From contig NC_092572.1 of the NCBI RefSeq assembly GCF_037975245.1, forward strand, positions 15,382,269 to 15,446,268: DNA of 64,000 nucleotides. The letters are read 5' to 3'. Both the position numbers and the translations under genes were made by a program. This DNA is from Apostichopus japonicus. Lineage: Eukaryota > Echinodermata > Holothuroidea > Aspidochirotida > Stichopodidae. Below are positions 9,187 through 16,087 of the stretch, in pieces. The stretch's first letter is position 1. Every line of letters begins with the position of its first letter. The notes under the pieces were generated by a model. The model made no database searches, was not told the DNA's origin, and saw only the letters and a program-made list of their open reading frames with translations.

Positions 9187-9615
9187 TTAATAAGACATGA
9201 TAATTTCTTTAGTAAGACATTTACTAAATGTGGAGTTTGTTTTCTTAGTTTTTAAAGTTATTGACAGAGAATTCCAAATTTTGGTTGCACAGTTTCTGAG
9301 GCTTAACATACCAGTGCGTGTTTTATATGATTTATAATGTGCGTTGCTAGCCGTTCTGGTATTATGATTATGGAAATCTGTGTTGCCATTTATAAAATTT
9401 CGAAAACTGATTGGCAATGATCCATTCCAAGCCTTGTATGTAAATGTTGCAATATTAACTTTTATAATATCATCTAATTTCAATAAATTGAGTTTCTTTA
9501 AGAGGGGGCTTGTATGTTCACGGGTTGCTGCGTGAGATATATGACGTATTGCACTCTTTTGAAGTAATTTAAGGTGACTTAAATGAGAAACACTTGTACC
9601 AGACCAGATAATCAA
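9187..9615 (-). pseudogene. LINE C-terminal domain fragment
   Basis: 142 codons open. LLQKSAIRHISHA at the start and HTSPLLKKLNLLKLDDI, then NTRTASNAHYK, and finally IWNSLSITLK near the end match the domain downstream of the reverse transcriptase in L2/CR1-type LINEs (LQKRAIRII, T.PLF..L.IL.L.D, YNTR, WN.LP). It belongs with the reverse transcriptase at 9831-10647, in another frame because of intervening indels. Confidence 0.75.
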
Positions 9616-9830
9616 GCAGTAATACAGATGTCAGTGGTGCTATTAAAGTTTGTAAAGCATTCTGAGTATATTCTGGGAAGGAAATGTTTTAGCATTGCTA
9701 AAACTTTTGTGGCTTTTGGGGCAAAAAAAAAATAAAAAAATAAAAAATAAAATTCCTGCACCTCTTGCAACGCTGTTGCAAACTTTTGTAATATGGTCAC
9801 TCCATGGAAGTTTACTATCAATATTAACCC
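9616..9830 (-). pseudogene. LINE thumb region, degraded, with A-rich expansion
   Basis: The minus strand reads LGVNIDSKLPWSDHITKV in one frame, the usual continuation after the reverse transcriptase palm, and then breaks into a different frame. A-rich sequence on the plus strand (about 9721-9753) encodes an unlikely Phe-rich run, so this part has probably been altered by slippage. Confidence 0.6.
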
Positions 9831-10647
9831 CTAGAATTTAGTAGTTGATACTTGTTTCATTAATTTACCGTCCATTATTATGTCATTATTGCAGTTAAGC
9901 GTTCTTCTTCCATTAAATACTATATAGTTAGTTTTGTCTGCATTAAGTGAAAACTTATTAGCAGCAAACCAGTTAGTAAATTTAGTTAATTCAGTAGAGA
10001 CAGTATCATGTATTCTATGTACGTTTTCGAACTCGAAGAAAATATTGGTATCATCAGCAAACAAAATAGTCTTGGCAATTTTTGACACCTGGCAAATGTC
10101 ATTGACATATATTATGAACAACAGTGGTCCTAATATTGAGCCCTGTGGAACACCACAACGGGTTAAAGCGTGTTCGGTTTTAGAGTTTTTATATGAAGTA
10201 TACTGATGTCTATTGGATAAATAGCTGCTCAACCGGTCAAGGGTTGTTCCCCTTACACCATACAAAGATAATTTACTTAGCAAAATGGTATGGTCAATAG
10301 TATCAAATGCCTTGGAGAGATCAAGGAACACTCCAATACATATTTTGGTATTATCAAGACTAGTACATATTTCTTTCAATAGCATTTGCCAAAGCAAGTT
10401 CTGTAGAATGCTTTGGGCGGAAGCCATATTGATCATTGCACAGGATATTAAACTTGGTTAGAAACTTAAAGATACGATTGTACATAAGCCTTTCGATAAT
10501 GTTTGAAAAACATGATAAAAAAGAAATAGGACGGTAATTTTTATATACATCTTGGTCACCTTTTGTAAAAATTGGTATAACCTTAGCAATCTTTAGTTTA
10601 TCTGGAAATGTACCAGAAGTAAAAGATAAATTACAAATATAAGTCAA
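9831..10647 (-). pseudogene. LINE reverse transcriptase (L2/CR1-like), frameshifted
   Basis: Two overlapping minus-strand frames encode one reverse transcriptase. The first (10647-10360) has KIAKVIPIFTKGD, NYRPISFLSCFSNIIERLMY and DQYGFRPKHSTELAL, the finger motifs. The second (10436-9831) has VFLDLSKAFDTIDHTILL, GVPQGSILGPLLFIIYVND and the catalytic FADDTNIFF, followed by NKFSLNADKTNYIVF. The frame change falls at about 10360-10436. A palm with both Asp motifs intact identifies a non-LTR retrotransposon enzyme that copies its RNA at a nicked target. Confidence 0.85.
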
Positions 10648-10921
10648 TGGTTTGGCGATAAAGTGAATAACATTTCTTATTATATCTGGTTTAAAATCGT
10701 CATATCACGCTGCTTTTTTTGGGTTTCAGGCTGTAAATAGCAACTCTTAAAAGTTCTTCCTCACTGACAGGATTAATGAACATAGATTGACTGTTTCTGT
10801 TATTATTATGAATAATATATTCTGTTCTACCTTTATTTGTAATATTTCTTGCAAGTGAGGGTCCAATGTTTACAAAATATTTGTTAAAGTAGCTGGCAAT
10901 GTCATTCTCGTTGCTGATTTC
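10648..10921 (-). pseudogene. LINE segment between linker and reverse transcriptase, degraded
   Basis: In one minus-strand frame YDDFKPDIIRNVIHFIAKPL is readable and leads into the reverse transcriptase fingers. It is preceded by an in-frame TGA at about 10705. The remainder has stops in all frames. Confidence 0.55.
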
Positions 10922-11425
10922 TTAATCACCAGTTTTAAAAGCAGCAGGATATCCACCTTTTTTTCGGTTGGTGTTTAGAACTTCGTTAATTGTATTCCAA
11001 ATTACACTTATATTACTTCTATTATTTTTGAATTTATCATAGAAATACAATCTGTTAGAAAATCTAATAATATGGTTAAGCTTATTGCGATAATGCTTAT
11101 ACGTAGCCTTGTTAACATCAGTAGGTGCTGTTAAATAACTTTTAAAGAGCTTGTGCTTTCTTTTGATAGATGTCAACATTCCAGTTGTAATCCATGGATG
11201 TTTCTTTTTACGTCGTTTCCTTTTGCTTACATAACATATTGGAAAACAATTATTATAGGTATAATTAAAGGATTCAAAGAAAGGTGTCTTAAGCAGCATT
11301 AACATCAGTTTGGCTTAAAACATCGTTCCAGTTTTTGTTTTCGATTTCATAGTTAAAACGCCTGATTTTATCTGGTTTATAATTTCGCCTGTACATGAAG
11401 TTCATTGGTCTGTTATTCTTGGTAG
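10922..11425 (-). pseudogene. LINE linker between endonuclease and reverse transcriptase
   Basis: The open part (11305-10922, 127 codons) contains KHPWITTGMLTSIKRKHKLF, then YKHYRNKLNHIIRFSNRLYFYDKF and IWNTINEVL, the pattern seen between the endonuclease and reverse transcriptase domains of CR1/L2 LINEs. Upstream, 11425-11306 reads in the same sense (RRFNYEIENKNWNDVL) but is separated by an in-frame TAA near 11290. No endonuclease sequence precedes it, so truncation occurred at about 11425. Confidence 0.7.
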
Positions 11426-11431
11426 GAATTT

Positions 11432-11695
11432 GGTTTGATTTGATTTGGTTTATTTTGTTTTTTTCACGTGCAAATATACAAGGTGAAAGGAAGTCTTCTA
11501 TAAAGCATACAATAGCTTAACAATGTAGAAGACTCCCTGAAGAAAGAAAAGAGAAGAAAAAATTAAAAATCAAATTAAATGTTTCGACAATAAATCAATT
11601 ATATGATATTTTAGTTAATATGATTAAGCCATTTACTAAATGTGGAGCTTGTTTTCTTAGTTTTTAAAGTTATTGACAGTGAATTCCAAATTTTG
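11432..11695 (-). mobile_element. Second copy of the same LINE 3' end, severely 5'-truncated
   Basis: Aligns with 9000-9283. The last 65 bp (11633-11695 against 9219-9283) differ at only about two positions, and the 3' stem-loop is conserved. The tail is a TTTGATTTGATTTGG-type repeat rather than the TGAA type. The copy ends abruptly at 11695, only a few codons into the C-terminal domain, as expected for an aborted target-primed insertion. It lies directly upstream of the longer LINE, in the same orientation. Confidence 0.8.
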
Positions 11696-11702
11696 AATTA
11701 TT

Positions 11703-11747
11703 GGTAACTTTAAAAAGAGAGATTGTATAATTAAGGATTAGCTTCAG
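11703..11747. mobile_element. Shuffled fragment of the Tx1-clade LINE with local inversion
   Basis: GGTAACTTTAAAAA (11703-11716) repeats 12476-12489 directly. The following 27 bp (11721-11747) are the reverse complement, with one mismatch, of 12490-12516, the first recognised codons of the plus-strand Tx1-clade LINE. So the first 41 bp of that LINE fragment occur twice, with the distal part inverted here. See the separate finding. Confidence 0.75.
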
Positions 11748-11748
11748 A

Positions 11749-12110
11749 AAACTACTCAAACCTATTCTGGCTGAGCTCAGGAAATTGGGTATTTCTTGCC
11801 TGAGCTACATTGATGATATTTATATCCAGGCTAATACCAAAAGTGCATGTGTTTCTGCAGTGCATACGCCTATTATTCAGTACCTATTAGTTCTTTAAGT
11901 CGAACATTTTTGAGACTTGCGTTCAAAGACAAACTTTATCAGTATACTTGCCTACAAAATGGGATGGCCTCAGCACCTCGCATTTTTACTAAACTACTCA
12001 AACCTATTCTGGCTGAGCTCAGGAAATTGGGTATTTCTTGCCTGAGCTACATTGATGATATTTATATCCAGGCTTTTTTTATTTTCAAAGTATGGAAAGT
12101 AAGAATGTTA
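11749..12110 (+). mobile_element. DIRS-like reverse transcriptase fragment with internal duplication
   Basis: The frame starting at 11847 encodes AYAYYSVPI, YQYTCLQNGMASAPRIFTKL and SCLSYIDDIYIQ, the palm motifs (with Y-I-D-D as the catalytic core) of DIRS/Ngaro-type retrotransposons, which integrate with a tyrosine recombinase. An 84-bp block encoding LLKPILAELRKLGISCLSYIDDIYIQ occurs twice, at 11749-11832 and 11991-12074, differing little if at all. The first copy continues into sequence that would follow it (NTKSACVSAV) before jumping back to upstream sequence, so part of the gene is tandemly duplicated. No recombinase domain is present. The fragment loses similarity after about 12075. Confidence 0.75.
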
Positions 12111-12199
12111 TGTTATCCTTTGTACCAAGTGGTTATGAAATTACCTCAGTTCTTGTTTAAAAAGAAAAGAAATGTTTCTGTTGCTCAGCAAGCAAATTA

Positions 12200-12475
12200 A
12201 AAAAGATACAAACTTTGAATTTGTGTTCGTTTGTAATCTTTCTGTTCGTATGCGCTTGAACACTGCTTTGAAATCTCAAGTAGTTCCGTAGTGAAATGTA
12301 ATGGGTAAGTAGAATCGTTAAATTAAACGAGACCATAGGTTGAAGTTTGATTGAGATTCTACTGAGACATTACACGAACGAAGGGATTACTTGCCCTTCC
12401 ATGTAATGCATTCTCATGCAGGATTATGATCACATAATTTTCCCTCCCAAAAGTTCGTGGTGTTTAATCGCATAT
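12200..12475. repeat. Palindrome-containing non-coding segment
   Basis: Contains an 8-bp inverted pair, GTAGAATC (12309-12316) and GATTCTAC (12355-12362), and a looser outer pair around GTAATGGGTAAG and CTTGCCCTTCCATGTAATG. It lies between the DIRS-like fragment and the Tx1-clade LINE and may be part of the DIRS-like element's terminal or internal complementary regions. That is a guess from position only. Confidence 0.4.
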
Positions 12476-12731
12476 GGTAACTTTAAAAACTGAAGCTAAT
12501 CCTCAATTATACAATCAATACAATTATACAACAAAACAAATTGACTACGAGAAATACAAAGCTCAAAAATTCTCCGATTACGACTGTACCCATTTTAAAA
12601 ACCTAGAAAATGAGTCGAACCAACTTTCATTAAGAGAATTACAAGGAACCTTCCTCAGGTCTAAAATTCAGTGGCACGAGGAGGGTGAAAAATCAACAAA
12701 GTTTTTCTTAATACTTGAAAAATCAACGTAA
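12476..12731 (+). pseudogene. Tx1-clade LINE: pre-RT segment
   Basis: 85 codons, mostly charged and helical, ending with LRSKIQWHEEGEKSTKFFLILEKS. This is the conserved block that precedes the reverse transcriptase in L1- and Tx1-type ORF2 (normally SR.QW.EEGEKPTKYF..LEK). It ends at a TAA one codon before the next frame opens. Confidence 0.75.
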
Positions 12732-12734
12732 AAA

Positions 12735-13235
12735 ATGAAGGTAATGAAACAACTACTTACTGACCAGAGCTTAATCATCACCGATCAACACGAAATTATG
12801 AAAGAACAAGTAAAGTTTTATACAAACCTCTACCAAGCTGGAGAAACCGACAACGAAGCGCGGAATCAGATACTTTGTGAACTCAGAAGATTTCTCTCGC
12901 CAATGGACGATGAAGCATGTGAAGCAAATATTTCATTAGATGAGTTGAAAGCCGCTCTGTTAGCAATGGAACCGAACAAAAGTCCAGGACTAGATGGACT
13001 AACTGCTGAATTTTACAAAGTGTTTTGGCGGGATTTTATCGATATTTTTACTAGACTCATTGAGATATCATTCCATGACAACGAACTCTGTGAATCCATG
13101 AAAATAAGTATACTTACCCTTATACCCAAGAAAGGAGATCTTCGTAGTTTAAATAATTGGAGGCCAATAAGCCTCTCAAATGTCGATTACAAAATGATTG
13201 CAAAAGCCTGCCAAACGAATCACAAGTATCAGTAA
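12735..13235 (+). pseudogene. Tx1-clade LINE: reverse transcriptase fingers
   Basis: 166 codons. EQVKFYTNLYQAGE is followed by MEPNKSPGLDGLTAEFYK and ISILTLIPKKGDLRSLNNWR and PISLSNVDYKMIAKA. These are the N-terminal motifs of the reverse transcriptase domain. A frameshift at about 13195-13235 moves the reading to the next frame, which carries the palm. Confidence 0.85.
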
Positions 13236-13998
13236 GAATATTATTTCAGAAGATCAAACGTGTTGTATTCAATCAAGAGATATTTCTGAAAACGTGCTTA
13301 GTATGCAAAATGTAATTGAGTATGTAAATTCATATAATAAACCAGGTTTTATTCTTAAAATAGACCAATATAAAGCCTTTGACAGAGTTGACCATAACTA
13401 CCTCTTCGAAGTCGCTGAAAAATTGGGTTTTGGCCCTAAGCTCCTAAAATGGATCAAACTGTTTTTTACCAATATCGAGGGCCGAATCAAGCACAATGGT
13501 TATATATCCGATCCCTTCCCTGTCAAAAGGGGAGTTCGGCAGGGCTGCCCACTCTCAGCCATGCTCTATGTTCTTTGTGCCGAACCGTTTCTTGGAGCTA
13601 TAATTAATTGTCCATATATTCATGGTATTAAATTTTGTGAAGTCGAAGCCAAAATTTTTCAGCACGCGGACGACACTACCTTTTTCGTGTCTAGTATCAC
13701 AAGTATTTATTCTATTTTTAACATCATTAAATTGTATGAACGTGCTTCTGGCTCTAGTTTTAATATTGATAAAACTGAATTACTTAGCATTGGGTGCAGC
13801 CATGTTCATCCCAGCAATTTCGACTTCCCTGTGAGGAAAGATTTCATTACAGTATTAGGTGTTGCTATTGGTAACGATAAAAAATCAATCGAAAAAGAAA
13901 ATTGGGAGAAAAAAGTTACCTCCTGCCGTAAATTACTAAATACCTTTTTACCTTTTAAATACCTTTTAAATTATCTTTTAAGGGTAAATCTCTCATAA
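13198..13998 (+). pseudogene. Tx1-clade LINE: reverse transcriptase palm and thumb
   Basis: 266 codons. FILKIDQYKAFDRVDH holds the first catalytic Asp, GVRQGCPLSAMLYVLCAEP the template-grip motif, and QHADDTTFF the catalytic Asp pair (A-D-D). FNIDKTELLSIG and VLGVAIG follow as motifs D and E. All key residues are present, so only the frameshifts and stops around it inactivate this copy. A stop at about 13996 separates it from the downstream region. Confidence 0.88.
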
Positions 13999-14030
13999 TA
14001 AATTCGCTCATCGTAACTCGCTTAGTATAT

Positions 14031-14648
14031 TTGACCACTGTTTTACCAGTCCCTGATTGGTTTATCACCACATTACGTCAGAGTGTAGTCGATTTTATCT
14101 GGAGAGGTAAAAAACCTTCTATTAAGTATCTTAACTTGCTTTTACCAATCGACAGAGGGGGATTCAGTTTGAGCGACATTGAATTAACAAGCGATGCTCT
14201 TAGAATTAAATTTTGTAGTCAGATATTAAGCAATAACATTAATATTAAATTACAAAAATTAATGTTGTATTTTTTGAATATGTATGAAGATATGAGCCTT
14301 GGGCGTGGTATCTTTCAAATTACTCCTAACCGCAAGTCTGTTCATAAGCTAAGCCCGTATTACACATGTGAACTCATGTTAGCATGGGATCGGCTAATCC
14401 AAGGCCGTTTCTGGCTACCAGAGACCAGAGAAGACATCCTCAATCAACCTATCTTTAGTAATACCCTGATTGTTGACAATGATAGTCAAACACTTTTTAA
14501 TCGTCACTTCATTAAAGGTGGTATCGTTTCTGTAAGTGTTCTGATGTATGAGATTATACCCACTTCTCTGCCAGCCAAGGCCGTGCATAAGTGCATTGAG
14601 CTTGCTAATCCTGATAATCCCCTTACAGTAACCGATGTTGAGAATTAT
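14031..14648 (+). pseudogene. Tx1-clade LINE: post-RT region
   Basis: Opens with LPVPDWFITTLRQSVVDFIW, RGKKPSIKY and DRGGFSLSDIELTSDALRIK, the segment typical of L1/Tx1 ORF2 after the reverse transcriptase (FLW..KKP.I....L..P...GG..L.D). The reading frame is broken at 14649 by a nested LINE tail; the original codons resume at 14741. Confidence 0.8.
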
Positions 14649-14740
14649 TTTGATTTGATTTGATTTATTTGTTTTTCACGTGTAAATTTACAGTGTGAAG
14701 GAAGTCTTCCAAAAAGCGTACAACAGCTTAACAAAATTAT
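14643..14740 (-). mobile_element. Nested L2/CR1-like LINE 3' tail (86 bp) with target duplication
   Basis: 14649-14734 matches the minus-strand LINE 3' end found at about 8997-9070 and 11437-11520 (GATTTGATTTGATTTATTTG, then CACGTG, GGAAGTCTTCC, CAGCTTAACA). It is flanked by AATTAT on both sides (14643-14648 and 14735-14740), a plausible 6-bp target-site duplication. Removing it rejoins the Tx1-clade coding frame, so it inserted after that element. It is truncated within the 3' stem-loop. Confidence 0.75.
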
Positions 14741-15547
14741 ATCGATATCATTCTCCACGCCTTCCCCTCTGACTGGTTAGGTGATATATTTTCTTCTGAT
14801 GCAATTGTATCTGCGCAAATTGACTATAATCCTACTGTAAAATTTCAAAATGGCAAAAACATTATAGATGCCTCCTCAGTTTCGTGCAGAATAGCTTCAC
14901 GCCTTTTGCGTGACAATCTTAACACATCGCCCAAGGGCGAAGAATACTGGAAGCAGCATTTTCCCAGTCTTGATTTTTCTAATAGATGGAGTAACATATA
15001 TCGTTCTCCAAAGTGTTTCTTTGACGCCGATATCGACTTCAAAGTATTACATAATATTCTTTACACTAACGACAAATTGTACAAGTTTGGATTAACCGGT
15101 TCTCCTTACTGCACCTTTTGCAAAACCACGCACGAAAGTACTATTCATCTTTTTATTGAGTGTTCTGAAGTCGAAAATGTATGGCACTTTTTGGTTAATA
15201 AGTTGCATACTTTACAACCGGTAGTTAATTTTGATGAATGGAAGGGGTTGTCCCTTCTGGGTCTTGGCCGTAAAAACAACTGTATTGTAGGAATTTTGGG
15301 TGACTTCATCTTCAATATATATAAGTGTACAATTTGGAATTGCAGAATATCTCGCCTCAATAATAACTATCTTTGTAATATTGAAAAAGTTTTTCACAAT
15401 GTACTCAAGAAGAAAATTCGGTTACTTTTTGATGTGTACTATCACAAAAGCAATACCTCACGGTTTTTTAATATATTTACACAGAACGATATTGTGCTCT
15501 CTAAGAAAGAATCGAACAGCTATACTTACTATCTGGATAGAGGTTAA
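14741..15547 (+). pseudogene. Tx1-clade LINE: C-terminal region with Cys/His knuckle
   Basis: Reads open from 14741 (HAFPSDWLGDIFSSDAI) to the TAA at 15545. Around 15108-15165 it encodes CTFCKTTHESTIHLFIEC, giving C-X2-C-X8-H-X4-C, the Cys/His motif near the end of L1/Tx1 ORF2, followed by the expected VWHFL. The last 100 residues are basic and end DVYYHKSNTS then YTYYLDRG. It is the best preserved part of the element, consistent with 3'-biased retention. Confidence 0.8.
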
Positions 15548-15801
15548 TTTGTATACAATACGTGTTGACGTAATCAGGGTCTGGTCTTTGACTTTGCTTT
15601 AGACATTGTTGTCTTTGTATATAATTTCTTATGTCTGTGGTGTTTAGTAATTTAGTTTTCTCTTAACTTAAACATGAGTAAATGTTAAGGTAATTATTAT
15701 TTAATGTTCTACTTAAATAAATCATACTTAAGTTTTAATTCTGTAAATAATGTTGTCAATGGGTGAGCCAGTGGGCTCATCTCCCAAAAAAAGAGAAAAA
15801 A
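15548..15801 (+). mobile_element. Tx1-clade LINE 3' untranslated region, stem-loop and A-rich end
   Basis: After the stop, 254 bp of AT-rich sequence end in a stem-loop at 15761-15785 (GAGCC-AGTG-GGCTC core, extended by outer GGG and CCC) and an A-rich end, CCC then seven A, GAG and seven A. The base after this is position 7 of a satellite unit. Stem-loops at this place are the reverse transcriptase recognition site in several LINEs; here that is inferred. Confidence 0.7.
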
Positions 15802-15960
15802 ATGGCTTGGCGCACTGTACGAGCTGATGATAGAGACTCTCTTTTGCATCCCTGGTTCGAACCCCGGGTGATGACGTCTTTTGCCGATCTTTTACAGCAA
15901 GTGCCTGCACGGGGAGCTGTAAGTATTAGTTAATCCACCTAATATCTCAGTCCATACAGT
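15802..15960 (+). repeat. First, partial satellite unit (159 bp)
   Basis: Begins at unit position 7 (ATGGCT), lacks positions 1-6 and has two private changes (C to T at position 13, C to A at 37). It is joined directly to the A-rich end of the Tx1-clade LINE, which therefore replaced the first six bases and everything upstream. Confidence 0.9.
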
Positions 15961-15967
15961 GGCGGGA

Positions 15968-15978
15968 TGGCTCGGCGC
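15968..15978 (+). promoter_or_regulatory. RNA polymerase III A-box-like motif (repeats every 165 bp)
   Basis: TGGCTCGGCGC at unit positions 8-18 resembles the tRNA A box (TGGCNNAGTGG): the TGGC start and a GG are kept, the centre differs. A frequent variant changes position 12 to C (TGGCCCGG). Confidence 0.55.
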
Positions 15979-16006
15979 ACTGTACGAGCTGATGATCGAG
16001 ACTCTC

Positions 16007-16010
16007 TTTT
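16007..16010 (+). terminator. T4 run between A and B boxes (every unit)
   Basis: TTTT at unit positions 47-50. RNA polymerase III can terminate at four T, so full-length transcription of the tRNA-like part might be inefficient. Whether it is used is unknown. Confidence 0.3.
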
Positions 16011-16018
16011 GCATCCCT

Positions 16019-16029
16019 GGTTCGAACCC
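16019..16029 (+). promoter_or_regulatory. RNA polymerase III B box (repeats every 165 bp)
   Basis: GGTTCGAACCC at unit positions 59-69 matches the B-box consensus GGTTCGANNCC at all positions. It lies 40 bp after the A-box-like motif, within the usual range. The motif is almost invariant along the array; a few units have TTCC or TTCT in place of TTCG (for example 25096, 25260, 41432, 44565, 49681, 51331). Confidence 0.75.
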
Positions 16030-16043
16030 CGGGTGATGACGTC

Positions 16044-16058
16044 TTTTGCCGATCTTTT
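16044..16058 (+). terminator. Two T4 runs downstream of the B box (every unit)
   Basis: TTTT at unit positions 84-87 and 95-98, 15 and 26 bp after the B box, where a polymerase III terminator would be expected. A transcript starting near the unit start and ending here would be roughly 85-100 nt. This is an inference with no expression evidence. Confidence 0.4.
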
Positions 16059-16087
16059 ACAGCAAGTGCCTCCACGGGGAGCTGTAA
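16057..16087 (+). repeat. 7-bp stem-loop in each unit
   Basis: TTACAGC (unit 97-103) and GCTGTAA (121-127) are perfect reverse complements around a 17-base loop containing GTGCCTGCAC. It follows directly on the second T4 run. It is conserved in nearly all units; a few have TTACAGT or GAGTTG changes that weaken it. Confidence 0.6.

Larger units (their letters stand above)
8985..11425 (-). mobile_element. L2/CR1-like LINE, 5'-truncated and inactivated
   Basis: Read on the minus strand, the element runs from the region between endonuclease and reverse transcriptase (11425-10922) through the reverse transcriptase (10647-9831) and the C-terminal region (9821-9187) to a 3' untranslated region with a (TGAA)-type tail (9186-8985). 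The motifs DLSKAFDTIDH, GVPQGSILGPLL and FADDT are typical of the L2/CR1/Rex group. The endonuclease domain is absent, so the copy is 5'-truncated, as is usual for target-primed insertion. Stops at about 11290 and 10705 and at least two frameshifts inactivate it. The 3' tail family recurs at 11432-11695 and 14649-14734. Confidence 0.85.
12476..15801 (+). mobile_element. Tx1-clade (L1 group) LINE, 5'-truncated, abutting the satellite
   Basis: A plus-strand non-LTR retrotransposon that lacks its 5' part (ORF1 and endonuclease). Recognisable in order: pre-RT linker with KIQWHEEGEKSTKFF (12655-12720), reverse transcriptase (12735-13998), the post-RT region with FIWRGKKPSIKYLNLLLPIDRGGFSLSD (14090-14190), a Cys/His knuckle (15108-15165), stop at 15547, 3' untranslated region with a terminal stem-loop, and an A-rich end at 15801. 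Wording such as EEGEKSTKFF, KSPGLDGLTAEFYKVFW and LIPKKGD with NWRPISLSN places it in the L1/Tx1 group. A stop near 12731, frameshifts (about 13200, 13950-14030) and a nested insertion inactivate it. Its 3' boundary with the tRNA-like satellite is sharp. Confidence 0.85.

Noticed and set aside
9934-10206. 90-codon plus-strand frame
   Set aside because: It is the antisense of the minus-strand LINE reverse transcriptase.
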